In this document: positions 1 to 5,219 of the stretch, one piece after another | How positions within the stretch are numbered: the first letter of the stretch is position 1 | Layout: each line of letters starts with the position of its first letter | Origin: Treponema sp. UBA4326 | GTDB lineage: Bacteria > Spirochaetota > Spirochaetia > Treponematales > Treponemataceae | Length of the DNA stretch: 8,159 nucleotides | Reading direction: 5' to 3' | Assembly: GCA_002393835.1 (NCBI GenBank) | Contig: DGTW01000011.1 | Location: 1-8,159 of the forward strand | Notes under the pieces: model-generated | What the model was told of the DNA's origin: nothing | What the model saw: only the letters and a program-made list of their open reading frames with translations | Database searches by the model: none | Program-made: the position numbers and the translations under genes

Positions 1-248
1 AGGTAAAGTCAATCCGAAACCTTGCGGCAATCATCGGTGAGGAAGAGTTGGGCGAGGTTGACCGAATGTACCTAAAATTCGGCGAGGCTCTGGAGACTCA
101 GTTCTTCACGCAGGGAGAGCACGAAAACCGCTCAATCGAGGAAACACTGGACCTTGGCTGGAAACTTTTGACAATCCTTCCGAAGAACGAGCTTTACCGA
201 ATCAAGCCGGAATTGATTGAGAAATACTATCCGAAAGACGAGGAGTAA
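1..248 (+). CDS. atpB: V-type ATP synthase subunit B, C-terminal fragment
   Basis: This is the 3' end of a gene that enters from the left edge; the reading frame is open from base 3 and ends at TAA 246-248. Subunit B is the non-catalytic nucleotide-binding subunit that alternates with subunit A in the V1/A1 head of the rotary ATPase on the cytoplasmic face of the membrane. The visible 81 residues match the helical C-terminal domain of the family: an [13 protein letters not shown] segment, then [16 protein letters not shown], then an [14 protein letters not shown] segment and a final [11 protein letters not shown] helix. A TTG at 48 begins an open subframe, but clear homology continues upstream of it, so it is internal and not a start. 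Subunit D follows in the same direction, the usual A-B-D order. Identity is secure from the remembered family sequence; only the part of the protein in the window can be judged. Confidence 0.95.
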   Translation, partial: VKSIRNLAAIIGEEELGEVDRMYLKFGEALETQFFTQGEHENRSIEETLDLGWKLLTILPKNELYRIKPELIEKYYPKDEE

Positions 249-250
249 AA

Positions 251-343
251 AGTGAGCATGTAGCAATGTGCAGTGAGCAGTTTTAGAATCTTTTTGATTA
301 GTGAAGCTGCTGACTGCTAAGTGCTAACTGCTAACTGCTAACT
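251..343. repeat. Inverted pair of degenerate heptanucleotide arrays between atpB and atpD
   Basis: The left arm, 251-280, holds about four 7-bp units of the form GTGAGCA, TGTAGCA, ATGTGCA, GTGAGCA. After a 25-bp AT-rich spacer (281-305), the right arm, 306-343, holds TGCTGAC, TGCTAAG and three TGCTAAC units. Read on the other strand the right arm is GTTAGCA repeated, the same motif as the left arm and as the array at 6127-6245. Pairing 251 with 343 and moving inwards gives about 22 complementary positions out of 30, so an imperfect hairpin is possible. The array begins 3 nt after the atpB stop and ends on the base before the atpD ATG, which leaves no Shine-Dalgarno sequence for atpD. Confidence 0.8.
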
Positions 344-970
344 ATGAGTAAGTTGAACATTGCACCTACTAAATCTAATCTTCTCGCTATAAAGGAACAG
401 CTTTCTGTGGCTGTGGACGGCTATGACCTCCTGGAGCAGAAGCGTGAGATTCTTGTCATGGAGCTTATGCGGATTGTCGAGAAAGTCAAGCTGCTGGAGC
501 GTGAGCTTGACAAGGCTGTATCCAGGGCTTATCCGGCGCTTAAAAACATGCTTATGACCGTGGGCGGCGACCAAACGGAGCGTATTTCTAAGTCGATTCA
601 CTATGACTATAACATAAAGGAAAAAAATGTTGTTGCGGGCGGAATGTCTTTTAAGTCGGTTGAAGTTACTCTTCCCAAACAGCAGCTTTTCTATTCTTTT
701 ATGGGCACCTATGCTGATTCTGATAAGGTGATGGTGGAGTTCTTCAAGCTGCTTTCACTTTTGACTGAGATGGCTTCAATCCGTACGATTGCCTGGCGCC
801 TGGCCAGTGAGGTAAAGAAGACCCAGAGGCGTGTAAATGCCCTTGACAAGATGATTATCCCTCAGGACAGGGAAACAAAGACTTACATAGAGAGTGTCCT
901 TGAGGAACGGGAGCGGGAAAATACCTTCGTCCTTAAGAGCCTGAAGAACAGGAAGGGAAGCGCAAAATGA
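344..970 (+). CDS. atpD: V-type ATP synthase subunit D (central rotor stalk)
   Basis: The product, 208 residues, is the central-shaft subunit of the V/A-type ATPase. It forms a long antiparallel coiled coil inside the A3B3 head and couples ATP turnover to rotation of the membrane ring. The N-terminus (NIAPTKSNLLAIKEQL, then GYDLLEQKREILVMELM, residues about 5-43) and the C-terminal RRVNAL motif at residues 162-167, followed by DKMIIP, are family hallmarks. The length is normal for the family (about 200-220). The ATG at 344 fits the expected N-terminus, yet no Shine-Dalgarno is visible because heptamer repeats run up to the start codon; translation may depend on coupling to atpB or on a non-SD start. 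The stop TGA (968-970) overlaps the next start. Membrane subunits I and K do not follow, so they must be encoded upstream or elsewhere. Confidence 0.96.
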   Translation: MSKLNIAPTKSNLLAIKEQLSVAVDGYDLLEQKREILVMELMRIVEKVKLLERELDKAVSRAYPALKNMLMTVGGDQTERISKSIHYDYNIKEKNVVAGGMSFKSVEVTLPKQQLFYSFMGTYADSDKVMVEFFKLLSLLTEMASIRTIAWRLASEVKKTQRRVNALDKMIIPQDRETKTYIESVLEERERENTFVLKSLKNRKGSAK

Positions 971-1470
971 TAAAGCCTCTGATTCAAAAAGTTATTGTTG
1001 CGGTAAATGGTTCTGAACAGTCGATTCATGCGGCCATGTATGGAATCCTTCTTTCAAAACAGTATGAGTGTGACTTGAAGGCGGTTTATGTCGTGGATAC
1101 TTCTACTCTTAAGCAGCTGACCATGAGCCGGATTTTTTATGAAGAGGAAAGCCGCAATTATGAGAAGAGGCTGGAGGATGATGGCAAGCGTTACCTGACT
1201 TATCTGGAGAAACTGGCGGCTGAAAAGGGCGTAAAAATCGAAACTGAACTAAAAAAAGGAGCCATCTGGTCTGAGCTTATAAAGGCAGCCGAGGATTTCG
1301 GTGCCAGTATGATTCTTTTGGGCGGGAAAGAGCAGCCGAATGACACGGCTCAAAACACTGTCCGCCATGATAAAATTTCTGCAACTAACGCTGAGATTAT
1401 TGGAAGCGCCAGTTGTAATGTCCTTGTTGTTCGGCAGTCTAATATCGAGAAAATTTTTAAAATCGCATGA
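967..1470 (+). CDS. Universal stress protein (UspA)-like protein coupled to V-ATPase genes
   Basis: The product has 167 residues and a USP-type alpha/beta fold. Strand 1 plus the first loop is KVIVAVNGSEQS (residues 8-19), strand 2 is LKAVYVVD (37-44), a charged helix covers about 58-87, and the end has MILLGG (115-120) and IIGSASCNVLVV (144-155). In nucleotide-binding USPs the first loop usually has Asp, and the last part has GxxG followed about nine residues later by G(S/T). Here Asp is replaced by Asn14, and the stretch between GG119-120 and GS146-147 is about 25 residues with no GxxG, so ATP binding is doubtful. The ATG overlaps the atpD stop (ATGA), and a purine-rich AGGAAGGGAAG at 950-960 supplies the ribosome site. 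The gene is last before the terminator at 1486-1530. The fold is clear; any role tied to the ATPase is inferred from position only. Confidence 0.8.
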   Translation: MIKPLIQKVIVAVNGSEQSIHAAMYGILLSKQYECDLKAVYVVDTSTLKQLTMSRIFYEEESRNYEKRLEDDGKRYLTYLEKLAAEKGVKIETELKKGAIWSELIKAAEDFGASMILLGGKEQPNDTAQNTVRHDKISATNAEIIGSASCNVLVVRQSNIEKIFKIA

Positions 1471-1485
1471 ACGCATGAAAATCCC

Positions 1486-1530
1486 AAAAAATCCTGATTT
1501 CGTAAAATTCAGTTGACAGGATTTTTTTTT
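1486..1530 (+). terminator. Intrinsic terminator of the V-ATPase/Usp unit
   Basis: AAAAAATCCTG (1486-1496) is perfectly complementary to CAGGATTTTTT (1517-1527), with a 20-nt loop and a run of nine T at 1522-1530. It starts 16 nt after the stop codon at 1470. The A-run on the left and T-run on the right could also let it act on the minus strand. The loop is longer than typical, but weak GATTT/AAATTC pairing inside it may shorten it. The right arm overlaps the -35 box of the next promoter. Confidence 0.75.
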
Positions 1531-1540
1531 GCTGTATAAT
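1513..1540 (+). promoter_or_regulatory. Consensus sigma-70 promoter for the lacI-family gene
   Basis: There is a perfect -35 TTGACA at 1513-1518 and a perfect -10 TATAAT at 1535-1540, separated by 16 bp. The spacer includes the T9 run of the preceding terminator. The expected transcription start is about 1546-1548, only 5-7 nt before the ATG at 1553. This is the only convincing promoter in the window, and it probably drives the regulator and at least the binding-protein gene 23 bp downstream of it. Confidence 0.8.
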
Positions 1541-1552
1541 GTAACTAGTTTT

Positions 1553-2566
1553 ATGAAAGCAGTTTCACGACAAAGCACAATTTATGATGTGGCTCACCTG
1601 GCAGGAGTCAGTTCGGCCACTGTTTCTCGATTTTTGAATGCACCTGACCGTGTGGCTCAGGAAAAAAAGGAGAAGATTCAGTCGGCAATCAGGGAATTGA
1701 ATTTTGTTCCCAAGGCAGATGCAGTTGCTAAGGCCCGAAGTTCTTACAAAAAAATCGGGGTGGTCGCTCCTTTCTTTACTCAGCCGTCTTTTATGGAGCG
1801 GCTTCGGGGTGTTGCCTCTGTTTTGAGCTCAGAGCATTATGAGCTTGTTGTCTATTCGATTGATACTGAGGAAGATCTGGTGAATTATGTGCAGATGCTC
1901 GTGAATACTCAGCGGGTGGACGGACTTATATTTCTTTGTGTAAAGCTTGAGGAGAATGTGCTTGAACTGCTCAGGGGGGCGAGCTTCCCTGTATGCTTTG
2001 TAGAGAATGAATATGAGGATTTTGACTGTGTTGTCGTCCAGAACCTGCTGGGCGGGCAAAAGGCAGCCCAGTTCTTGTGTGATAAAGGCTGTAAAAAACC
2101 TGCTTTTATCGGTGAGAAGTCAACGCTTGTGTACACGGTGGGGGCGACTGAAGAGCGGCTTCGTGGCTTCAAGTTTTATTGTGCGAACAAGGGAATTTTG
2201 ATTCCTGATAATCATATCTGGCTCGGGGAATTCTCGGAGGGGACACTTGATGAGGGAATCACGAAGTTTTTGGAGCAGGATGATTTGCCGGACGGAATTT
2301 TCTGTTCGAGTGATGTGATTGCGGCCAGGCTGATTCGGCTTGCGATTGTCAAAGGAATCTCAATCCCGCATCAGATCAGGATAATCGGCTTTGATAACAT
2401 CGATATGGCCGAGTACATAGGTCTGACTTCCGTGAACCAGAATCTTGGTGACTCAGGGAAGATGGCGGCTCGTCTTGTCCTGGAGCGAATAAAGGACAGA
2501 AACCGGGGATGTGTGGTGATGAAAGTGCCAATCTCCGTAATTGAAAGGGAAACAACCGGCAGATAA
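1553..2566 (+). CDS. LacI-family transcriptional regulator of the sugar-uptake locus
   Basis: The product is a 337-residue DNA-binding repressor of the LacI/GalR type with an N-terminal helix-turn-helix (TIYDVAHLAGVSSATVSRFLN, residues 9-29) and a periplasmic-binding-protein-like effector domain beginning KKIGVVAPFF (about 66). The end has DGIFCSSDVIAARLIR and IIGFDNIDMAEY, typical of the second subdomain. I choose ATG 1553 over a TTG at 1529, because the TTG lies between the -35 and -10 boxes and would not be transcribed. No Shine-Dalgarno precedes the ATG and the predicted leader is 5-7 nt. In the hinge helix (PKADAVAKARSS, 53-64) the position of the minor-groove Leu of LacI carries Lys60. 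Placement directly before the transporter suggests local, substrate-responsive and self-regulated control; the effector (sucrose or a derivative) is inferred from neighbours. Confidence 0.93.
   Translation: MKAVSRQSTIYDVAHLAGVSSATVSRFLNAPDRVAQEKKEKIQSAIRELNFVPKADAVAKARSSYKKIGVVAPFFTQPSFMERLRGVASVLSSEHYELVVYSIDTEEDLVNYVQMLVNTQRVDGLIFLCVKLEENVLELLRGASFPVCFVENEYEDFDCVVVQNLLGGQKAAQFLCDKGCKKPAFIGEKSTLVYTVGATEERLRGFKFYCANKGILIPDNHIWLGEFSEGTLDEGITKFLEQDDLPDGIFCSSDVIAARLIRLAIVKGISIPHQIRIIGFDNIDMAEYIGLTSVNQNLGDSGKMAARLVLERIKDRNRGCVVMKVPISVIERETTGR
1554..1567. promoter_or_regulatory. Candidate LacI-family operator at the regulator's own start
   Basis: TGAAAGCAGTTTCA is a 5+5 perfect inverted repeat with a 4-bp centre, lying at about +7 to +21 of the predicted transcript and starting at the second base of the ATG. 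It fits the CcpA/LacI-type cre pattern TGNAANCGNWNNCA at every fixed position except the central G. An almost identical site overlaps the binding-protein start at 2591-2604. The site also encodes the first codons (M-K-A-V-S), so coincidence is possible. Confidence 0.45.
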
Positions 2567-2589
2567 CCGGGTTTATATAAGGGGGCTAT

Positions 2590-3894
2590 ATGAAAAGAAT
2601 TTCAAAGATTGGAACAGTGGCTAAGTTTTCCGCCGCTTTCGCCGTGCTTGCACTTTTGTCTCTCACTGGCTGCAATGAGAAAAAACAAGCTGCAAAGACT
2701 GATGACGGAAGTATCCGTGTTGAAGGTGCATTCCGTGGAGAGGAAGAGGCACGCTTCCAGGAAATCGTAAAGATTTTCAATGAGCAGAATCCTCAGTTCC
2801 ATGTTACTTATGAAGGAAGCCCTGACTTTGAGGTTCAGATTCAGGTTGAGACTCAGGCAAACACTCCTCCAGACATCGCCGCAATTCCTCAGCCCGGCAC
2901 GATGAAACGATTTGCGGACGCAGGCTATCTCGTTCCGCTTGATTCAGAGGTAGTTTCTGCAATCGATGCGAACTATGCTCCTGTCTGGAAGGAACTTGGC
3001 TCTCATAAGGGACAGGTTTATGGTATTTTCCACCGTGTAAACGCAAAGAGCTTCGTATGGTACAACAAAAAGGAATGGGCAAAACGGGGATACACGGTTC
3101 CTTTGACATGGGAAGATCTCAGGACGCTTGAAAACAAGATGGTCGCTGATGGCCTTAGTCCATGGTCTGTAGGTTTTGAATCAGCTGCTGCAACCGGATG
3201 GCCTGGAACGGACTGGCTTGAGGATATGGTTCTCCGAACTGCCGGACCTGATGTATACGACAAATGGGTAAATCACGAGATTAAATTCAACGACCCGGCA
3301 ATTTTGAATGCCCTCAACTACTGCGGAGAAATCTTCCTGAACAACAAATATGTTTACGGAGGTTCTGCAAATATCGTTTCCCTGAACTACGGAGACAGCA
3401 TCAAGCCTTTGTTCGAGAATCCTCCTAAAGCCATGATGAACCGCCAGGGAAACTTTATCACGGGCTTTATGCAGCAGGAAATCCAGAACAATCTTGAGGA
3501 AAATGTAGGCGTATTTGCTCTCCCGGCAGTTGATGAAAAATGGGGAACCCCGGTTTTGGGTGGCGGAGACCAGTTCGTCGCTTTCACTGACAAGCCTGGT
3601 GTAAAAGAATTCATGAAATTCCTCACGACATGGGAGGCCTGCGCACCATGGGCAAGAATCGGCGGAGCTTTGTTCCCTCATAAAAATCAGAATTTCGATG
3701 ATTACGGAAACAGCCTTGAGCGACAGATCGCAAAGATTCTCGTAAATGCGACAGTATTCCGTTTTGACGCTTCTGACCTCATGCCGACAGAAGTTGGTTC
3801 CGGCTCATTCTGGACAGGAATGGTCAATTATGTAGTGGGAGCCGAGGACGCAAAAACTTGTCTCAAAGTAATCGACGAGACCTGGCCTCAGTAA
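2590..3894 (+). CDS. CUT1-type ABC transporter sugar-binding lipoprotein
   Basis: The product is a 434-residue extracytoplasmic solute-binding protein that captures a sugar for import. A signal peptide (MKRISK, then a hydrophobic stretch to about 25) ends in the lipobox LTGC with Cys28, so the mature protein should be lipid-anchored. The body begins IRVEGAFRGEEEARFQEIVKIFNEQ and contains TPPDIAAIPQPG, both typical of family-1 sugar-binding proteins; the segment with GWPGTDWLEDMVLRTAGPD is reminiscent of AglE-type alpha-glucoside binding proteins. Length is normal. The ribosome site is AAGGGGG (2579-2585), 4 nt before the ATG and 23 nt after the regulator's stop, so the two genes are probably co-transcribed. 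The permeases follow after a 233-bp structured gap, a layout often seen where the binding protein is needed in excess. Sucrose or a related alpha-glucoside is inferred from the amylosucrase downstream. Confidence 0.92.
   Translation: MKRISKIGTVAKFSAAFAVLALLSLTGCNEKKQAAKTDDGSIRVEGAFRGEEEARFQEIVKIFNEQNPQFHVTYEGSPDFEVQIQVETQANTPPDIAAIPQPGTMKRFADAGYLVPLDSEVVSAIDANYAPVWKELGSHKGQVYGIFHRVNAKSFVWYNKKEWAKRGYTVPLTWEDLRTLENKMVADGLSPWSVGFESAAATGWPGTDWLEDMVLRTAGPDVYDKWVNHEIKFNDPAILNALNYCGEIFLNNKYVYGGSANIVSLNYGDSIKPLFENPPKAMMNRQGNFITGFMQQEIQNNLEENVGVFALPAVDEKWGTPVLGGGDQFVAFTDKPGVKEFMKFLTTWEACAPWARIGGALFPHKNQNFDDYGNSLERQIAKILVNATVFRFDASDLMPTEVGSGSFWTGMVNYVVGAEDAKTCLKVIDETWPQ
2591..2604. promoter_or_regulatory. 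Candidate LacI-family operator at the binding-protein start
   Basis: TGAAAAGAATTTCA has the same 5+4+5 geometry as the site at 1554-1567, shares 11 of 14 bases with it and again begins at the second base of the start codon. I found no other exact TGAAA-N4-TTTCA in the window. No good promoter lies directly upstream, so if bound it would act as a roadblock on read-through from the lacI promoter. The bases also encode M-K-R-I-S, a common signal-peptide start, which weakens the case. Confidence 0.4.
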
Positions 3895-3901
3895 TGTGAA
3901 T

Positions 3902-3923
3902 GCCGATTTCAAGAATAATCGGC
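3902..3923 (+). other. Small hairpin just after the binding-protein stop
   Basis: GCCGATT (3902-3908) pairs with AATCGGC (3917-3923) around an 8-nt loop, 7 nt after the stop codon. A-rich sequence rather than T follows, so it is not a standard terminator. It could protect the 3' end of the binding-protein message from decay, as hairpins after malE-like genes are known to do; that role is inference. Confidence 0.5.
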
Positions 3924-3928
3924 TAAAA

Positions 3929-4067
3929 CAAAAAACGGTCTCCCGTCGGGAACGCGCCATCAAACATCGCAGTGAGCAAAGCTCAGGCGAGTTTGACGCA
4001 CAATAGTGCTAAGCGCAACCAAACAAGCACACTAACGAAAGTGCTTGCCGACTCCAACCGTTTTTTG
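3929..4067. other. Structured intergenic element, predicted three-way junction
   Basis: CAAAAAACGGT (3929-3939) is exactly complementary to ACCGTTTTTTG (4057-4067). Inside, GTCGG (3945-3949) pairs with CCGAC (4048-4052), extending the closing stem. A second arm, 3954-3999, stacks GCG/CGC, TCAAAC/GTTTGA, TCGC/GCGA and TGAGC/GCTCA around an AAA loop, 18 pairs with small bulges. A third arm, CAAGCAC (4024-4030) with GTGCTTG (4041-4047), ends exactly where the closing stem resumes. The parts are drawn by eye, not folded by program. Possible roles are a mobile palindromic repeat, an mRNA processing or attenuation element, or a small RNA. The final T6 (4061-4066) could end transcription when the closing stem forms. 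Confidence 0.6.
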
Positions 4068-4105
4068 CTCAACTGAATTGTTGAGGACAATTCTCAAACT
4101 TTTTT
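4068..4105 (+). promoter_or_regulatory. Competing short hairpins before the first permease, attenuator-like
   Basis: GAATTGT (4075-4081) pairs with ACAATTC (4087-4093) around a TGAGG loop, and T6 (4100-4105) follows 6 nt later, resembling a weak terminator. CTCAA (4068-4072) with TTGAG (4081-4085), and TTGAG (4081-4085) with CTCAA (4093-4097), are alternatives that exclude it. The set lies 22 nt before the permease ATG. A role in lowering permease expression relative to the binding protein is inferred. Confidence 0.35.
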
Positions 4106-4127
4106 CCACTTAACATAGGAGAAAACT

Positions 4128-5219
4128 ATGGCTGAAACACGAACGCTTAGGAACTTTGCTTCGCCGGCGGACATTATCAAAACTGTGCTTGTTGTGCTTG
4201 TTACGGCTGCCGTGGCTGTCAGCGGTTTTAATCTTCTGAAAGCTAATACTCTTTCTCAGGTGCCTACGACTCTGCTTGCCATTGTCTGGGGCGTTTCTTC
4301 CGTTGTGCTGATTTTTTACTCGCTCAACCTTCTTGCACAGATTTTCCCGACAAAAATCTACAATAAAATCGTCCCTTATATTTTTATCGGACCGGCAGTG
4401 CTCATTATGGGCTGGTATCTTTTTCTTCCGACCTTGCGCTCTCTTATGCTGAGCTTCATGGATAAAAGCTCAACTAAATTCGTCTGGTTTGCCAATTACA
4501 AGTACCTTTTCACTGACCGTTCCATGCTGGTCTCAATCCGAAACACTCTGATTTGGCTTGTTCTCGGCACAGGCTTCAGCGTTCTTATCGGACTCCTTGT
4601 CGCAATCCTGGCGGAGAGAAGCTACATCGAAAAAGGCGCGAAGACTTTTGTCTTCCTCCCCATGTCAATTTCACTTGTAGGGGCGGGCGTAATCTTCAAG
4701 TTCATGTATTCAGCAAAATTCGGCGGGGCAGAGCAGATTGGCCTCTTGAATTCAATTGTCACCTCCTTGGGTTTTGCTCCTCAAAACTGGCTGGGAAAGG
4801 CTCCATGGAACAATCTCTTTTTGATTGCGATTTTCGTCTGGCTTCAGACAGGCTTTGCCATGGTCGTCCTTTCTGCGGCATTGAAGGCAGTTCCCGAAGA
4901 AATGCTTGAGGCTGCCAGGATCGACGGAGCCGGCGAACTCACGACTCTGGTAAAAATCGTCATTCCCAACATAAGGGCTTCTATTATCAGCGTTTCCACT
5001 ACGATTCTTCTCGCGGCCTTGAAGTGCTTCGACATCGTTTACTCAATGACAAACGGAATGTTCGGTACTGAAGTTTTGGCCAGCCAGCAGTACAAGCAGA
5101 TGTTCACATTCCAGAATTACGGACGAGGCTCGGCAATCGCAATCCTGATTCTGATTGGCGTAAGTCCTGTAATTTACTATAACCTGAAAGAGTTCCACAA
5201 TAAGGAGGCTTTTAAATGA
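4128..5219 (+). CDS. CUT1 sugar ABC transporter permease, MalF/AglF-like
   Basis: The product is a 363-residue inner-membrane subunit that forms half of the sugar channel. About eight membrane segments are visible, near residues 17-37, 47-72, 80-103, 136-162, 171-192, 230-253, 281-301 and 334-352; the two extra N-terminal ones resemble MalF-type permeases rather than the usual six-helix form. The EAA loop that docks the ATPase is LEAARIDGAGELTTLVKIVIP, with E261-A262-A263 and the conserved Gly. The start has a good Shine-Dalgarno, AGGAG (4117-4121), 6 nt before the ATG. The stop overlaps the next permease's start (ATGA), so the two halves are translationally coupled. The N-terminus and fold suggest the alpha-glucoside (AglF-like) branch; the substrate is not proven by sequence alone. 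Confidence 0.93.
   Translation: MAETRTLRNFASPADIIKTVLVVLVTAAVAVSGFNLLKANTLSQVPTTLLAIVWGVSSVVLIFYSLNLLAQIFPTKIYNKIVPYIFIGPAVLIMGWYLFLPTLRSLMLSFMDKSSTKFVWFANYKYLFTDRSMLVSIRNTLIWLVLGTGFSVLIGLLVAILAERSYIEKGAKTFVFLPMSISLVGAGVIFKFMYSAKFGGAEQIGLLNSIVTSLGFAPQNWLGKAPWNNLFLIAIFVWLQTGFAMVVLSAALKAVPEEMLEAARIDGAGELTTLVKIVIPNIRASIISVSTTILLAALKCFDIVYSMTNGMFGTEVLASQQYKQMFTFQNYGRGSAIAILILIGVSPVIYYNLKEFHNKEAFK

Noticed and set aside
338..601. Minus-strand frame opposite the start of atpD
   Set aside because: It is antisense to a highly conserved coding region and no known protein features are visible.
1543..1550. AACTAGTT palindrome at the predicted transcription start as operator
   Set aside because: It is only 8 bp, does not extend outward and has no second copy at the binding-protein start; the TGAAA-N4-TTTCA pair is better supported.
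1529..1552. Upstream TTG start extending the LacI protein by eight residues
   Set aside because: It lies between the -35 and -10 boxes of a consensus promoter, has no ribosome site, and the family N-terminus fits the ATG at 1553.
2565..2573. AACCGGGTT palindrome between regulator and binding protein
   Set aside because: It is short, has an odd centre and is not matched near the lacI promoter, so chance is likely.
2541..2579. TTGAAA and TTATAT as a promoter for the binding-protein gene
   Set aside because: The spacing is about 26 bp, far from 16-18, and the transcript would start at or past the ribosome site.
3181..3681. 166-codon open frame on the minus strand inside the binding-protein gene
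   Set aside because: It is a shadow of a clear lipoprotein gene with no recognisable motif.
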